Source of the DNA: Bacillota bacterium | Lineage (GTDB): Bacteria; Bacillota; Desulfotomaculia; Desulfotomaculales; Pelotomaculaceae | Reading direction: 5' to 3' | Length of the DNA stretch: 64,000 nucleotides | NCBI GenBank assembly: GCA_029555205.1 | Contig: JAKPTB010000080.1 | Location: 1-64,000 of the forward strand | Part shown: positions 9,920-20,365 of the stretch, one piece after another | How the letters are laid out: the number at the start of each line of letters is the position of its first letter | Numbering within the stretch: the first letter of the stretch is position 1 | Translations under genes and position numbers: made by a program | The notes under the pieces: generated by a model | Databases searched by the model: none | The model's input: the letters and a program-made list of their open reading frames with translations, nothing else | What the model was told of the DNA's origin: nothing

Positions 9920-9971
9920 CCCTGAAAACAGGTGTCTGCTGTCCTGCGGACTCTAAGACACCAGGGAAGCC
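9920..9971. repeat. Copy A of a two-copy intergenic element
   Basis: CCCTGAAAACAGGTGTCTGCTGTCCTGCGGACTCTAAGACACCAGGGAAGCC; 37/52 identical, no gaps, to 59156-59207. Confidence 0.6.
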
Positions 9972-10083
9972 CGCCCCGTGACTTCAAGCCCTTAGAGGAA
10001 TTACTGGACCCAACTCACTGTTTTCTAATACTTGATGCTGCCGGGGGGATAACCAGCTTGAAATGTCCCGATCAGGCCGATTG

Positions 10084-11469
10084 CTAGTAGTATTTGCCGA
10101 AAAAACCGCAGATCTTGATAATAAAGCGCACCAGGGGATTTTTTAACCTCCTTTCGATTTCACTGTTTTCTTCCCTGGCGGCGGCCAACTCCTGCTGAGC
10201 CAGAAGATAGGATCTCTGCTGTTCCTCTTCCATCCTGAGCGCCTTTTTCAGGTCATTACTCAGGGTGTTTATTTCTTCCTGCAGGCGCCGTTGTTCAATA
10301 ATATGGGAGGTTCTTTCCCGCTCTGCTTTCTGCTTGAGTTCTACAATTTCGGTTTGTAATTCGGCTATCCTGGTACTGTGCTGTTCCTTCAATTCAGCTA
10401 ACCTGGCCTTGTTTTCCCGGTCTTTTTCCTTATATTGCTGGAGTTTGGTGAAAAGGCCCTCGAGGCTTCCCTGGGTTTTAGCCAGGAGTTCCTTTTGTCT
10501 TGCGATTTCTTCCTGCGCTTCCTTTGCCCGTTTGACCCAGAGGCGGCACTGGTAAAGAATGCTGTTGGATTTAGCTTCCAGTTTGTTGATGTGTTCCCTG
10601 TAACGTAGAATCTCTCTCTTACGTAATGAGAGAAGGAGGTCTTTTTCGGCCATTTGAGTTAATAAGTGGTCATGCTGACCCTCCAGTTCCATTTTTTCGG
10701 CCAGCGCGGCTGCAGCTTCCCGTTTTCCGCTAAGAGCTTCCTGGTAGTGTTTTTGAATTGAATCATACTTGCTCTTCCACTGGGCCTTGCTGCGGTGCCA
10801 GCGGGCTTTCTGCTTATTAATCATCAGCAGAAACTTTTTTAGCAAATCTTCATACAGAACCCTTACTGTAGGATTGTAGCTCCAGACCTCTTCGCCTGCC
10901 AATTCAAAGTAGGGCATTTTTCGAAGAATACCTTCAAGGGTTTTGACATCAGTTTCACGCCAGGAATTAATTACTTTATGCAGCTGTTGCAAAGAGAGTC
11001 CACCCGGATAAATCTTCATTGCCTTGATAACCAGGTTTTTTAACGAGTAATGGCTTGTTTCAACCTCCCATTCAGTTAAGCCCCAAAAGCCGTTGTCCAG
11101 TTGAATAAACCTCCCGTCGCTAATCAGGCTGGCTTCCTCTGAAAGCAGTTTTTTCAGCTTTTTCTTCTTGTTGTTTGTGTTTTTCAAAATCTCACGAAGA
11201 TTCTGGGGCTGGCCTTTTTTTAGAAGCAAGGAGTAAAACTGATCGTTTTCCTTGTTCCCTTCCAGGTTTAGCCGCCAGTAATCCTTTTCCCGGTAAAAAC
11301 ATTCGTTCTGTTTGAGGCAAAGGCTGACCTTTTCTTCCACCTGCGGCAGGGAATAATCCTTCAGCATCTTCCTCTGGACATGGGGTGCCAGCTCAGCTAC
11401 CGACAGGGCTTCAAAAAAGAAAAGTGTTTTCTTCAAGACATCGGTCAGGGAATTAAGTTTCCCACCCAT
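10084..11469 (-). CDS. Uncharacterised coiled-coil protein with possible tandem HARE-HTH-like N-terminal domains
   Basis: Two N-terminal HTH-like blocks with FIQLDNGFWGLTEWE, then about 250 residues of K/E/Q-rich heptads. Confidence 0.65.
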   Translation of the reverse strand: MGGKLNSLTDVLKKTLFFFEALSVAELAPHVQRKMLKDYSLPQVEEKVSLCLKQNECFYREKDYWRLNLEGNKENDQFYSLLLKKGQPQNLREILKNTNNKKKKLKKLLSEEASLISDGRFIQLDNGFWGLTEWEVETSHYSLKNLVIKAMKIYPGGLSLQQLHKVINSWRETDVKTLEGILRKMPYFELAGEEVWSYNPTVRVLYEDLLKKFLLMINKQKARWHRSKAQWKSKYDSIQKHYQEALSGKREAAAALAEKMELEGQHDHLLTQMAEKDLLLSLRKREILRYREHINKLEAKSNSILYQCRLWVKRAKEAQEEIARQKELLAKTQGSLEGLFTKLQQYKEKDRENKARLAELKEQHSTRIAELQTEIVELKQKAERERTSHIIEQRRLQEEINTLSNDLKKALRMEEEQQRSYLLAQQELAAAREENSEIERRLKNPLVRFIIKICGFFGKYY

Positions 11470-11758
11470 TTAAAAGATTCACCTTCCTTGGAGGATTTTT
11501 TATGTTTCATAAAAAGATTCAACCAGCGACACTGAATTTCCTTTAATTTACATATTTGATAATAAAAAATAATTTCACCATTATTCAACATATATTTATT
11601 TCGAAAACATTTCAAGAAAGGAATATATAACTTGATTAAAAACTCCTTGATGCCATATAATAAATCTGAAAGGTCTAAAATAGGGTCCGAATGGTCGATA
11701 TTAATCCTTCAGCGGTAGCGCGGGGAATTAGATTAATGGCCTCCAGAGGTGAATCCTT

Positions 11759-12379
11759 ATGAGCATAGCCTGTTACGAAGTTGAATCGATTCAAACTTCC
11801 CAGGGAGAGGTTTTTTTGGAAGGTCCCGTAAAGACGGCCAAGCTGGAAAGCCTCTTCATGAACAGAAAGTTGACTAACTTCCGTCCCGCCGCTAAACAAA
11901 AAGAGGCGCTCATTGCAATTTCGAAATTGCCTGAAGGAATGGTTTATATTGCCAGGCATGGTTTGGAAATTATCGGGTACCTTACTTTTCATTATCCTGA
12001 TCCCTACAGCAGATGGAGTAAACACCCGCTTATCCTGGAATTGGGCGGCATCGAGATCAGTCCGGATTGGCGGAAATATGGGATTGCCGAAGCCCTCCTC
12101 AAGGAAGCTTTCAGTAATCCTGTATTAGAAAACTATATCGTCGTTACCATTGAGTTTTGCTGGCACTGGGACTTAAAAAACAGCCGCCTGGAAATGTTTA
12201 CTTATCAAAAAATGCTGGCTAAACTTTTTGGGACCGTGGGCCTGAAAAGAAGAGCCACTGATGACCCCGACATCATTGAACACCCGGCAAACGTTTTTAT
12301 GGTAAGGGTGGGTAAGCATGTAAGAAAGGACGCCATCGATCTTTTTGAGGCCATGTTGTTTGAAAATAAGCTGTTTTAG
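11759..12379 (+). CDS. acuA: GNAT acetyltransferase, AcuA-like
   Basis: FHYPDPYSRWSKHPLILELGGIEISPDWRKYGIAEALLKEAF...CWHWDLKNSRLEMFTYQKML...ATDDPDIIEHPANVFMVRVGK. Confidence 0.82.
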   Translation: MSIACYEVESIQTSQGEVFLEGPVKTAKLESLFMNRKLTNFRPAAKQKEALIAISKLPEGMVYIARHGLEIIGYLTFHYPDPYSRWSKHPLILELGGIEISPDWRKYGIAEALLKEAFSNPVLENYIVVTIEFCWHWDLKNSRLEMFTYQKMLAKLFGTVGLKRRATDDPDIIEHPANVFMVRVGKHVRKDAIDLFEAMLFENKLF

Positions 12380-12414
12380 AAAGCCCTCTTATATAGTAAG
12401 AACCTGCAATAAAG

Positions 12415-12468
12415 TAAGAACCTGCAATCCCCGGATTGTTCCGGCTGTTGCAGGTTCTTCTGATTTTT
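12415..12468 (+). terminator. Terminator hairpin downstream of acuA, part of a local repeat array
   Basis: AAGAACCTGCAA...CCGGAttgtTCCGG...TTGCAGGTTCTT then TGATTTTTTA. Confidence 0.75.
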
Positions 12469-12602
12469 TAATTAAAGTAGAACTGCACTTGTTTAATCAG
12501 CAATGCTTGACGGCTGTTGCGGGTTCTTCTGATTTTTAACCCGTCTTTGGAGCGGTCTTAGAACTCGAATTGTTCTTTTATTTTGAGAGGCTCCTAAATG
12601 AA

Positions 12603-14177
<1,575 letters not shown>

Positions 14178-14345
14178 TCAAATAGTTCAAGTTTACCTGA
14201 GAATAAACAGGTTTTCGGGTTTATACAATAGGAATTACCTGTCTTTATGTAGAATAATGCTGGTGAGGCTTTTATGACAAAGTTTACTTCTTTTAAATAT
14301 CTGACTGGGAGACCAGTGGACGTTACGGCGAAAGGAGCATAATGT

Positions 14346-14990
14346 ATGGCGGATAAAATTGAGTTTACCCGGAATTATAGTGACCTGAGTACAAGTGAGG
14401 GATTCCAGTTTGAATTTTATTGCGACCGCTGCGGTACCGGCTATCGTACGCCTTTCAAGGCCTCCTTAACCGGTAAGGTGACGAATGTGCTTGATGCTGC
14501 GGGAAGCTTTTTCGGTGGATTTCTGGGCAGGGCTGCCGATATCGGCGAGAGGGTTCGCTCCGCATCCTGGGAAAGGGCGCACGATGAAGCCTTTGTAGAA
14601 GCCATGGAGAAATTGAAGCCGGATTTTGCCCAGTGCCCGCGTTGTTCTTCCTGGGTTTGCCGCAAGAGTTGCTGGAATACCAGGAGGGGGCTGTGCAAGC
14701 AGTGTGCGCCGGACCTGGGTGTGGAGATGTCGGCAGCCCAGGCGAGCCGTTCTGTAGAGGAGGTTTGGGCCCACGCCAGGATGTCACAGGAAGATAAAAA
14801 GCTGAGCCAGGAAAACTGGGCTGAAACTATTCGTGCTGCTTGCCCGGAATGTGAAGCGCCCCTTGCTGAAAACGCCAAGTTTTGCCCGGAATGCGGTGCA
14901 AAACTAAAGAAAGCCGGCAAGTGTAAAGAGTGCGGAGCTAAACTCCCGGACAGGGCTAAATTTTGTTCTGAATGCGGTACAAAAATTTAA
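14346..14990 (+). CDS. Zinc-ribbon protein with two C-terminal double-zinc-ribbon units
   Basis: Repeated CPECEAPLAENAKFCPECGAKL / CKECGAKLPDRAKFCSECGTKI; RBS AAAGGAG. Confidence 0.85.
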   Translation: MADKIEFTRNYSDLSTSEGFQFEFYCDRCGTGYRTPFKASLTGKVTNVLDAAGSFFGGFLGRAADIGERVRSASWERAHDEAFVEAMEKLKPDFAQCPRCSSWVCRKSCWNTRRGLCKQCAPDLGVEMSAAQASRSVEEVWAHARMSQEDKKLSQENWAETIRAACPECEAPLAENAKFCPECGAKLKKAGKCKECGAKLPDRAKFCSECGTKI

Positions 14991-15108
14991 GAAGTCAAAG
15001 GTAGCAAAGGAGGTGTCAAGGGGATGTTCCCCAGGCACCTCTCTTGATCCTTTCTCATTCCATAAGCCGGCACCCTGTCAGTTGCAGGTCAACTGTCCCC
15101 AAAACAGA

Positions 15109-15342
15109 TCAGTCCTGTCCTACAATTGAATGAACTCCATGGGTATAGAAATGATCCCTGAGATGATAGATTAACTCTTCTGGGACATCAAATTCTTGAG
15201 CCATTTCGGAATCACTTTGCTCGTCCTTGATCCCTTCGATAAAACGGTCGAAATCCACCCCAACCTCCCGGGTCATTTCCTTTAAGCTGGGCTCGCTGCT
15301 CCACGGAACACGGCTTTGAAAAAAGGAATCATTGCTTTCCAT
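15109..15342 (-). CDS. Small uncharacterised acidic protein (77 aa)
   Basis: Complete ORF with GGGAGGTG RBS before ATG. Confidence 0.65.
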   Translation of the reverse strand: MESNDSFFQSRVPWSSEPSLKEMTREVGVDFDRFIEGIKDEQSDSEMAQEFDVPEELIYHLRDHFYTHGVHSIVGQD

Positions 15343-15389
15343 ATAAACACCTCCCTTTTAGGTTTATTGTTCCACGGGGAGGCTAATCG

Positions 15390-16616
15390 ATGCGTTTTAC
15401 GCTGGATAACTCAAAAAATGGAGAACTAATAGATGGAAAACTGGTCAGGCAGGAGACGGTGATCTGGAGCATGGATGAATTGATCATCTGCGGCGGTACG
15501 ATGGTGACCGGGACCCTTGAGCCCAACAGCCGTCTGGCCGTATCAAAGGGTAAAATTAGGTTTTTAAAAACCGGCGAGGAGCTTTCCGGGGTAAAAACCA
15601 TATCGGCCGAAGGTCTTTATATTGCCCCGGGTTTAATTGACCTTCATGTGCATGGCGGGTATGGCGCCGACGTATTGGACGGAACCCGCGAATCCCTCGG
15701 GCAGATCAGTGCCTACCATGGAAGGTGCGGTACCACCGGCCTTGTTGCTGCTGTTGCAGCGGCGCCACTGGAGCAAATGGCTGATGCCCTGGTTGCGGTG
15801 GCGCGGTTTGCCGGGCAGGAGAAGGGGGCGCGGATCCTGGGCACACACCTGGAAGGTCCGTTTCTGAACCCGCGTTTTAGCGGGGCGATGGAACAGAAAA
15901 CATTGAAACAGCCTGATTTGAAAATTGCTGAAGATTTACTTGCCGCCGGGTGCGGGATGGTCAAAATCGCAACCCTGGCACCTGAGCTGCCGGGTGGGCT
16001 GGAGGTTGTAGAGATGTTAGCTGCCAGTAGGGTTATTCCTGCCCTGGGCCATTCAGGGGCAAGTTTCGCAGAAACCCTTGAAGCCGGGAGAATGGGCTTA
16101 AAACATGTCACCCATATTTTCAACGCCATGGCCGGACTGCATCACAGGGAACCGGGGCCTGCAGGGGCAGCCATTTTCTCCAGGGGTTTTACTGTAGATG
16201 TTATTGCTGACGGGGTGCATATTCATCCCTGTTTGTTGAAAATGCTGTGGCAGCTGAAAAGGGAAGGGTTGTTATTAATTAGCGATGCTGTAGCAGCGGC
16301 AGGACTGCCCGAAGGACGCTACAGGCTGTGGGGCCGGGATCTTGAAGTCAGCCGGAACAGGGCAACCATGGCCGGTGACAGGCTTGCGGGGAGCACCGTT
16401 CCCCTCCTGGCTGCCATGAAAAATATGGCCCGTGCCTGTGAACTCACTTTACCGCAGGCCGTGCGCCTTGCTTCCACGAATCCTGCCCGTATTCTGGGCT
16501 TAACCAGTAAGGGGCGGATTGCTGATGGATTTGACGCAGATCTTTTACTTCTGGACCAGGATTATGATCTCCATCTGGTCATGGCCGGGGGGCGAATTTT
16601 GTTTTCTAAAATTTAA
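15390..16616 (+). CDS. nagA: N-acetylglucosamine-6-phosphate deacetylase
   Basis: APGLIDLHVHGGYGADVLDG...GTHLEGPFLNP...HIFNAMAGLHHREPGPAGAA. Confidence 0.95.
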   Translation: MRFTLDNSKNGELIDGKLVRQETVIWSMDELIICGGTMVTGTLEPNSRLAVSKGKIRFLKTGEELSGVKTISAEGLYIAPGLIDLHVHGGYGADVLDGTRESLGQISAYHGRCGTTGLVAAVAAAPLEQMADALVAVARFAGQEKGARILGTHLEGPFLNPRFSGAMEQKTLKQPDLKIAEDLLAAGCGMVKIATLAPELPGGLEVVEMLAASRVIPALGHSGASFAETLEAGRMGLKHVTHIFNAMAGLHHREPGPAGAAIFSRGFTVDVIADGVHIHPCLLKMLWQLKREGLLLISDAVAAAGLPEGRYRLWGRDLEVSRNRATMAGDRLAGSTVPLLAAMKNMARACELTLPQAVRLASTNPARILGLTSKGRIADGFDADLLLLDQDYDLHLVMAGGRILFSKI

Positions 16617-16830
16617 ACCCGCCAATCCATATCGTAAATTGGTGCCTTGAAGTTCCAGGGTTGCTCAAACAATTCTGCCTTTGCTTATTTAAACCGGCCT
16701 ATGCCTGTCAACCCCATGCCGGGGCCAGTTCAGCGCACAGGGTCCCTTCCGGAAAAACCTTATTAATCTACAGGAATCTTTCCTGGTTGAAGGCAGATTT
16801 CTCTTCTATCAAACATTAGTTAGTAAGGAT

Positions 16831-17469
16831 TTACTCTTGATTGCCGGTACAGGTGAGATGGCTGCAGTCGTTAAAGAGCATAAGAATGCCCCTTTCCCAC
16901 TGGGGGAAGTCGATAATACTGAGACTGGCGTTATCCATCCGGAGCCGCCAGTATTTGTTTAAATCCATTTCCAGGACGCTGGCTGTAATGACTCTGATGG
17001 GCCCGCCGTGGGCTACGATCAGGACATTTCCTTCCCTGTGGCGGTGGACAATCTGTTTGAGGGCGCCCAGGCATCTTTCGGCCAGCTCAGCCATGGTTTC
17101 ACCGCCAGGGATTCTTATAGACACAGGATCCTCCCACCACCGTTTATAGTCGTCATCGAAATGCGCTGCAACTTCCTGCATGGTCCTACCCTCCCATTCC
17201 CCAAAATTAAGTTCCCTTAGTTCGGGTAGGGTTTCTATTTCCAGGCAGTTGTGCTGTAGATGCTTTAAAATAATTGCGGCAGTTTCCCTGGCCCTTTTTA
17301 AATCGCTGGCATATAAGCCCTTGAATTTTTCTCTGGCCAGGCGCTTACCGAGGCAATCTGCCTGACGGCGCCCGGTATCCGAAAGGGGCACATCAGAATG
17401 CCCCTGAGCTTTCAGGATCGTATTCCACTCTGTTACTCCATGCCTGACTAGATAAATACGGCAGCTCAT
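16831..17469 (-). CDS. cobC: Histidine phosphatase, alpha-ribazole phosphatase-type
   Basis: IYLVRHGVTEWN...ELRELNFGEWEGRT...VAHGGPIRV; last gene of the cobalamin operon. Confidence 0.85.
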   Translation of the reverse strand: MSCRIYLVRHGVTEWNTILKAQGHSDVPLSDTGRRQADCLGKRLAREKFKGLYASDLKRARETAAIILKHLQHNCLEIETLPELRELNFGEWEGRTMQEVAAHFDDDYKRWWEDPVSIRIPGGETMAELAERCLGALKQIVHRHREGNVLIVAHGGPIRVITASVLEMDLNKYWRLRMDNASLSIIDFPQWERGILMLFNDCSHLTCTGNQE

Positions 17470-18567
17470 TTAACAAATCTCCTCCCGGATCGACTTGAGA
17501 GCATTAATTAACTTGATATTCTCCGGATGAGTTTTCACCGCCACCCGGATGTAACGCCCCGCCAGTCCTGAAAAGCCGGCGCAGTCTCTGACTATGATTC
17601 CCCGCCTGCCCAGCAGTTCCGTAAGTTTATCTGAGGTCAGCCCGCTCTCTGTGATCTCAACCAGGAAAAAATTAGCGGCGCCGGGCAGCGGTTTCAAACC
17701 TTGCAAGCGGTTCAATTCGCGGAAGAGAAATTGTTTTTCCTGACGCACCAGCTTGACCGTCCTCTCCATATAGTCCTGGTCGCGCAGGCCGGCCACACCG
17801 GCCACCTGGGCCAGGACATTTACGTTCCAGGGGTCTTTGGCAGCTTTCATCCTGTTGATTATTTTTTCGGGCGCTGCAATTGCGCCGAGCCGCAGGCCGG
17901 GAATGCCGAAAAATTTCGTCAGGGAGTAAAGGACGGTAAGGTTTGGGAATTCCCCCACCCTGGACATGACCGAAAAACGCTCCCTTTCCGGGATAAAGTC
18001 CATGAAAGCTTCATCCACAAGGATCATAACACCGTGGCTGAAAGCTTGATCCAGGATGTATTCAATTATTTTACTGTCCAGAAGGCGGCCTGTGGGGTTG
18101 TTGGGGTTGCAGAGGAAAACAAGGTCCACCTGGTCCAAAGATCTGACGAGATCATCCAAAGAGAGGCGAAACCCCTTTTTTTCATCCAGGGCAATTTTCA
18201 GGACTTCCCCTCCCTGGGTCAGCATGGCCAGGCCGTACTCGCAGAAAGTGGGAACCGGGATTAACGCCTTCCTGGCTTCAAGTACGCGTACCAGCAGGTA
18301 AATCAACTCCGCTGCCCCGTTGCCCATGAGCAGCAGTTCTTCCCGGATGCCCAGGCGGCTCGCCAGTACAGCCTTGAGCTCAGAGCAGTCCGGGTCGGGA
18401 TAGCTGCTGATCAGGCCCAGGTTGTCTATGATTGCTGAAACTGATTTGGGTGAAGGACCCAGGGGATTGATATTGGCGCTGAAATCCAGCAATTCGTGAA
18501 CGGGGAGATTATACCTGCGGGAGGCGAGATTAACGTTCCCCCCGTGGATGTGCTCAAGGTGCTGCAC
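17470..18567 (-). CDS. cobD: Threonine-phosphate decarboxylase
   Basis: HGGNVNLASRRYNLPVHELLDFSANINPLGPS...FLCNPNNPTGRLL...LTKFFGIPGLRLG. Confidence 0.93.
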   Translation of the reverse strand: MQHLEHIHGGNVNLASRRYNLPVHELLDFSANINPLGPSPKSVSAIIDNLGLISSYPDPDCSELKAVLASRLGIREELLLMGNGAAELIYLLVRVLEARKALIPVPTFCEYGLAMLTQGGEVLKIALDEKKGFRLSLDDLVRSLDQVDLVFLCNPNNPTGRLLDSKIIEYILDQAFSHGVMILVDEAFMDFIPERERFSVMSRVGEFPNLTVLYSLTKFFGIPGLRLGAIAAPEKIINRMKAAKDPWNVNVLAQVAGVAGLRDQDYMERTVKLVRQEKQFLFRELNRLQGLKPLPGAANFFLVEITESGLTSDKLTELLGRRGIIVRDCAGFSGLAGRYIRVAVKTHPENIKLINALKSIREEIC

Positions 18568-18630
18568 GTTAAAACTCCTTCCATATAATATGCCGGATAG
18601 TATACCGGGGGGAACCTGTTCCGGTACATT

Positions 18631-19428
18631 CTATATTCCGGCGATCAAGCGCAGGTAAGGATATACGGCTGCAAGCAAAACAACCTCAGTCATTTCGTTG
18701 ATAAAGCCATAAATGTCCCCGGTGAGTCCGCCCAGGGCGCGGGTAATCCTCCTGCCGGCCAGGCCGGTGAAGGCAGCTCCCGCAAACATCAGCCAGGCGC
18801 CCAGCAGGTTTAGGGATAGCCCAGCCACCAGGGCCGCAATCAGGGTGGCGATGAGCATTTCTTTCCTGCCGGCATAAGTTGCGTATACCTTTCCCAAACC
18901 TTCCGGCCTGGCATAGGGAAAAGCAGTGATGGCAATAACCATGCTCCACCGGCTCAGAGCAGGCACCGTAATCAGTACCGGGATTAAGGTCTGGCCGGGC
19001 ATGCCCAGGAATAAAGTGTATTTTGTAAGCAGCAGGCAAACAGCCCCGGTTACGCCAAAGGCACCCACCCGGCTGTCCCGCATGATTTCAAGCTTTCTTT
19101 CCCGGGGTCGGCCGCTGAGGAGGCCGTCAATACTGTCCATGTAGCCGTCCAGGTGCATGCCTCCAGTTAAAACAAGCATACCTGTTACAAGCAGGGCGGC
19201 CCTGAACTGCTCCGGAAAGCACCACTGGGACGCCCAGGCCAGGGCTGCCAGGATTAAGCCCAGGAAAAGACCCACGGCCGGAAAAAATGCTGTGGAACGG
19301 CCGCAGGACCTTTCCTCAAAGGGCACGGTGGGCAGGGGCAGCCTTGTCAACTGGTAAAAAGCGAGGAGAAAACTTTTCAATAATGAGCGCTCCCTGTTGT
19401 TAATCAGTAAATCCTGGATAAAAAACAA
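18631..19428 (-). CDS. cobS: Adenosylcobinamide-GDP ribazoletransferase
   Basis: TRLPLP...RSTAFFPAVGLFLG...GGMHLDGYMDSIDGLLSGRPRERKLEIMRDSRVGAFG. Confidence 0.95.
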   Translation of the reverse strand: MFFIQDLLINNRERSLLKSFLLAFYQLTRLPLPTVPFEERSCGRSTAFFPAVGLFLGLILAALAWASQWCFPEQFRAALLVTGMLVLTGGMHLDGYMDSIDGLLSGRPRERKLEIMRDSRVGAFGVTGAVCLLLTKYTLFLGMPGQTLIPVLITVPALSRWSMVIAITAFPYARPEGLGKVYATYAGRKEMLIATLIAALVAGLSLNLLGAWLMFAGAAFTGLAGRRITRALGGLTGDIYGFINEMTEVVLLAAVYPYLRLIAGI

Positions 19429-20365
19429 GCATCCCTGCCAGAACCATTAGGGCTGAGGTCAGATACATCAGTTTTACCGTCTGGAGAATATGGACGGGCT
19501 CCAGGGGAACCAGGTCTTCCCCCATGTAAGCCCGGAAAGACTCGCGGCCCTGGTAATAGTTTAAACCACCCAGACGGACTCCCAGGGAGCCGGCTACCGC
19601 AGCTTCCGGGATGCCGCTGTTGGGGCTGGGATGGCGCCGTGAATCCCGGATTACGGCCGTCAGCGCTCTTTTAGGAGGCATCCTTAAGAGGAAGGACGCT
19701 GCCAGCAGGAGAAGCCCGGTCAGGCGCGCCGGGATGTAATTGGCCAGGTCGTCCAGGCGTGCTGAGGCCCTTCCGAAGTCTATGTAGCGCTCATTCTTAT
19801 AGCCCAGCATGGAGTCAAGGGTGTTCACGGCCCGGTAGGCCATGGCCAGGGGGGCGCCTCCGATTAGTGCGTAAAATATTGGAGATATGATTCCATCAAC
19901 AATGTTTTCAGCAACGGTTTCTACGGTTGCCCTGGTGACATTTCTGCCGTCCATCTGATCCGTATCCCTGCCGACAATCCAGCCTACTTTCCGCCGGGCT
20001 TCGGCCAGGTCCCCTTTAATTAAAGATGAATAGACCTCTTTTGCAGCACCGGCCAGGCCCCGCGCAGCCAGTGTTGTATAAATGAACCAGATGGAGATGG
20101 CCTGCCCCAGCCACTGGTTCAAGGAACTGGACCACTGCAGCAGGAAGAAAGTAAAAAGCCAGCTTCCGCCTACAATCACAAAAGCCGTCAGGGCTCCGGC
20201 CGCCCGTAAGGGAGCCGGGTTTTTAAAGGCAAGACGGAATAAGCGTTCAAGAAATTCAATGGCCCTGCCCATGAAAACCACCGGGTGGGGCAGCCAGCGC
20301 GGGTCTCCCAGAGCCAGGTCCAGCAAATAGGCCAGGAAAACCTGGCAACCTGCATTTAAAGGCAT
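19400..20365 (-). CDS. cbiB: Adenosylcobinamide-phosphate synthase
   Basis: LAYLLDLALGDPRWLPHPVVFMGRAIEFLE...GRDTDQMDGRNVTRATVETVAENIVDGIISPIFYALIGG. Confidence 0.96.
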   Translation of the reverse strand: MPLNAGCQVFLAYLLDLALGDPRWLPHPVVFMGRAIEFLERLFRLAFKNPAPLRAAGALTAFVIVGGSWLFTFFLLQWSSSLNQWLGQAISIWFIYTTLAARGLAGAAKEVYSSLIKGDLAEARRKVGWIVGRDTDQMDGRNVTRATVETVAENIVDGIISPIFYALIGGAPLAMAYRAVNTLDSMLGYKNERYIDFGRASARLDDLANYIPARLTGLLLLAASFLLRMPPKRALTAVIRDSRRHPSPNSGIPEAAVAGSLGVRLGGLNYYQGRESFRAYMGEDLVPLEPVHILQTVKLMYLTSALMVLAGMLVFYPGFTD

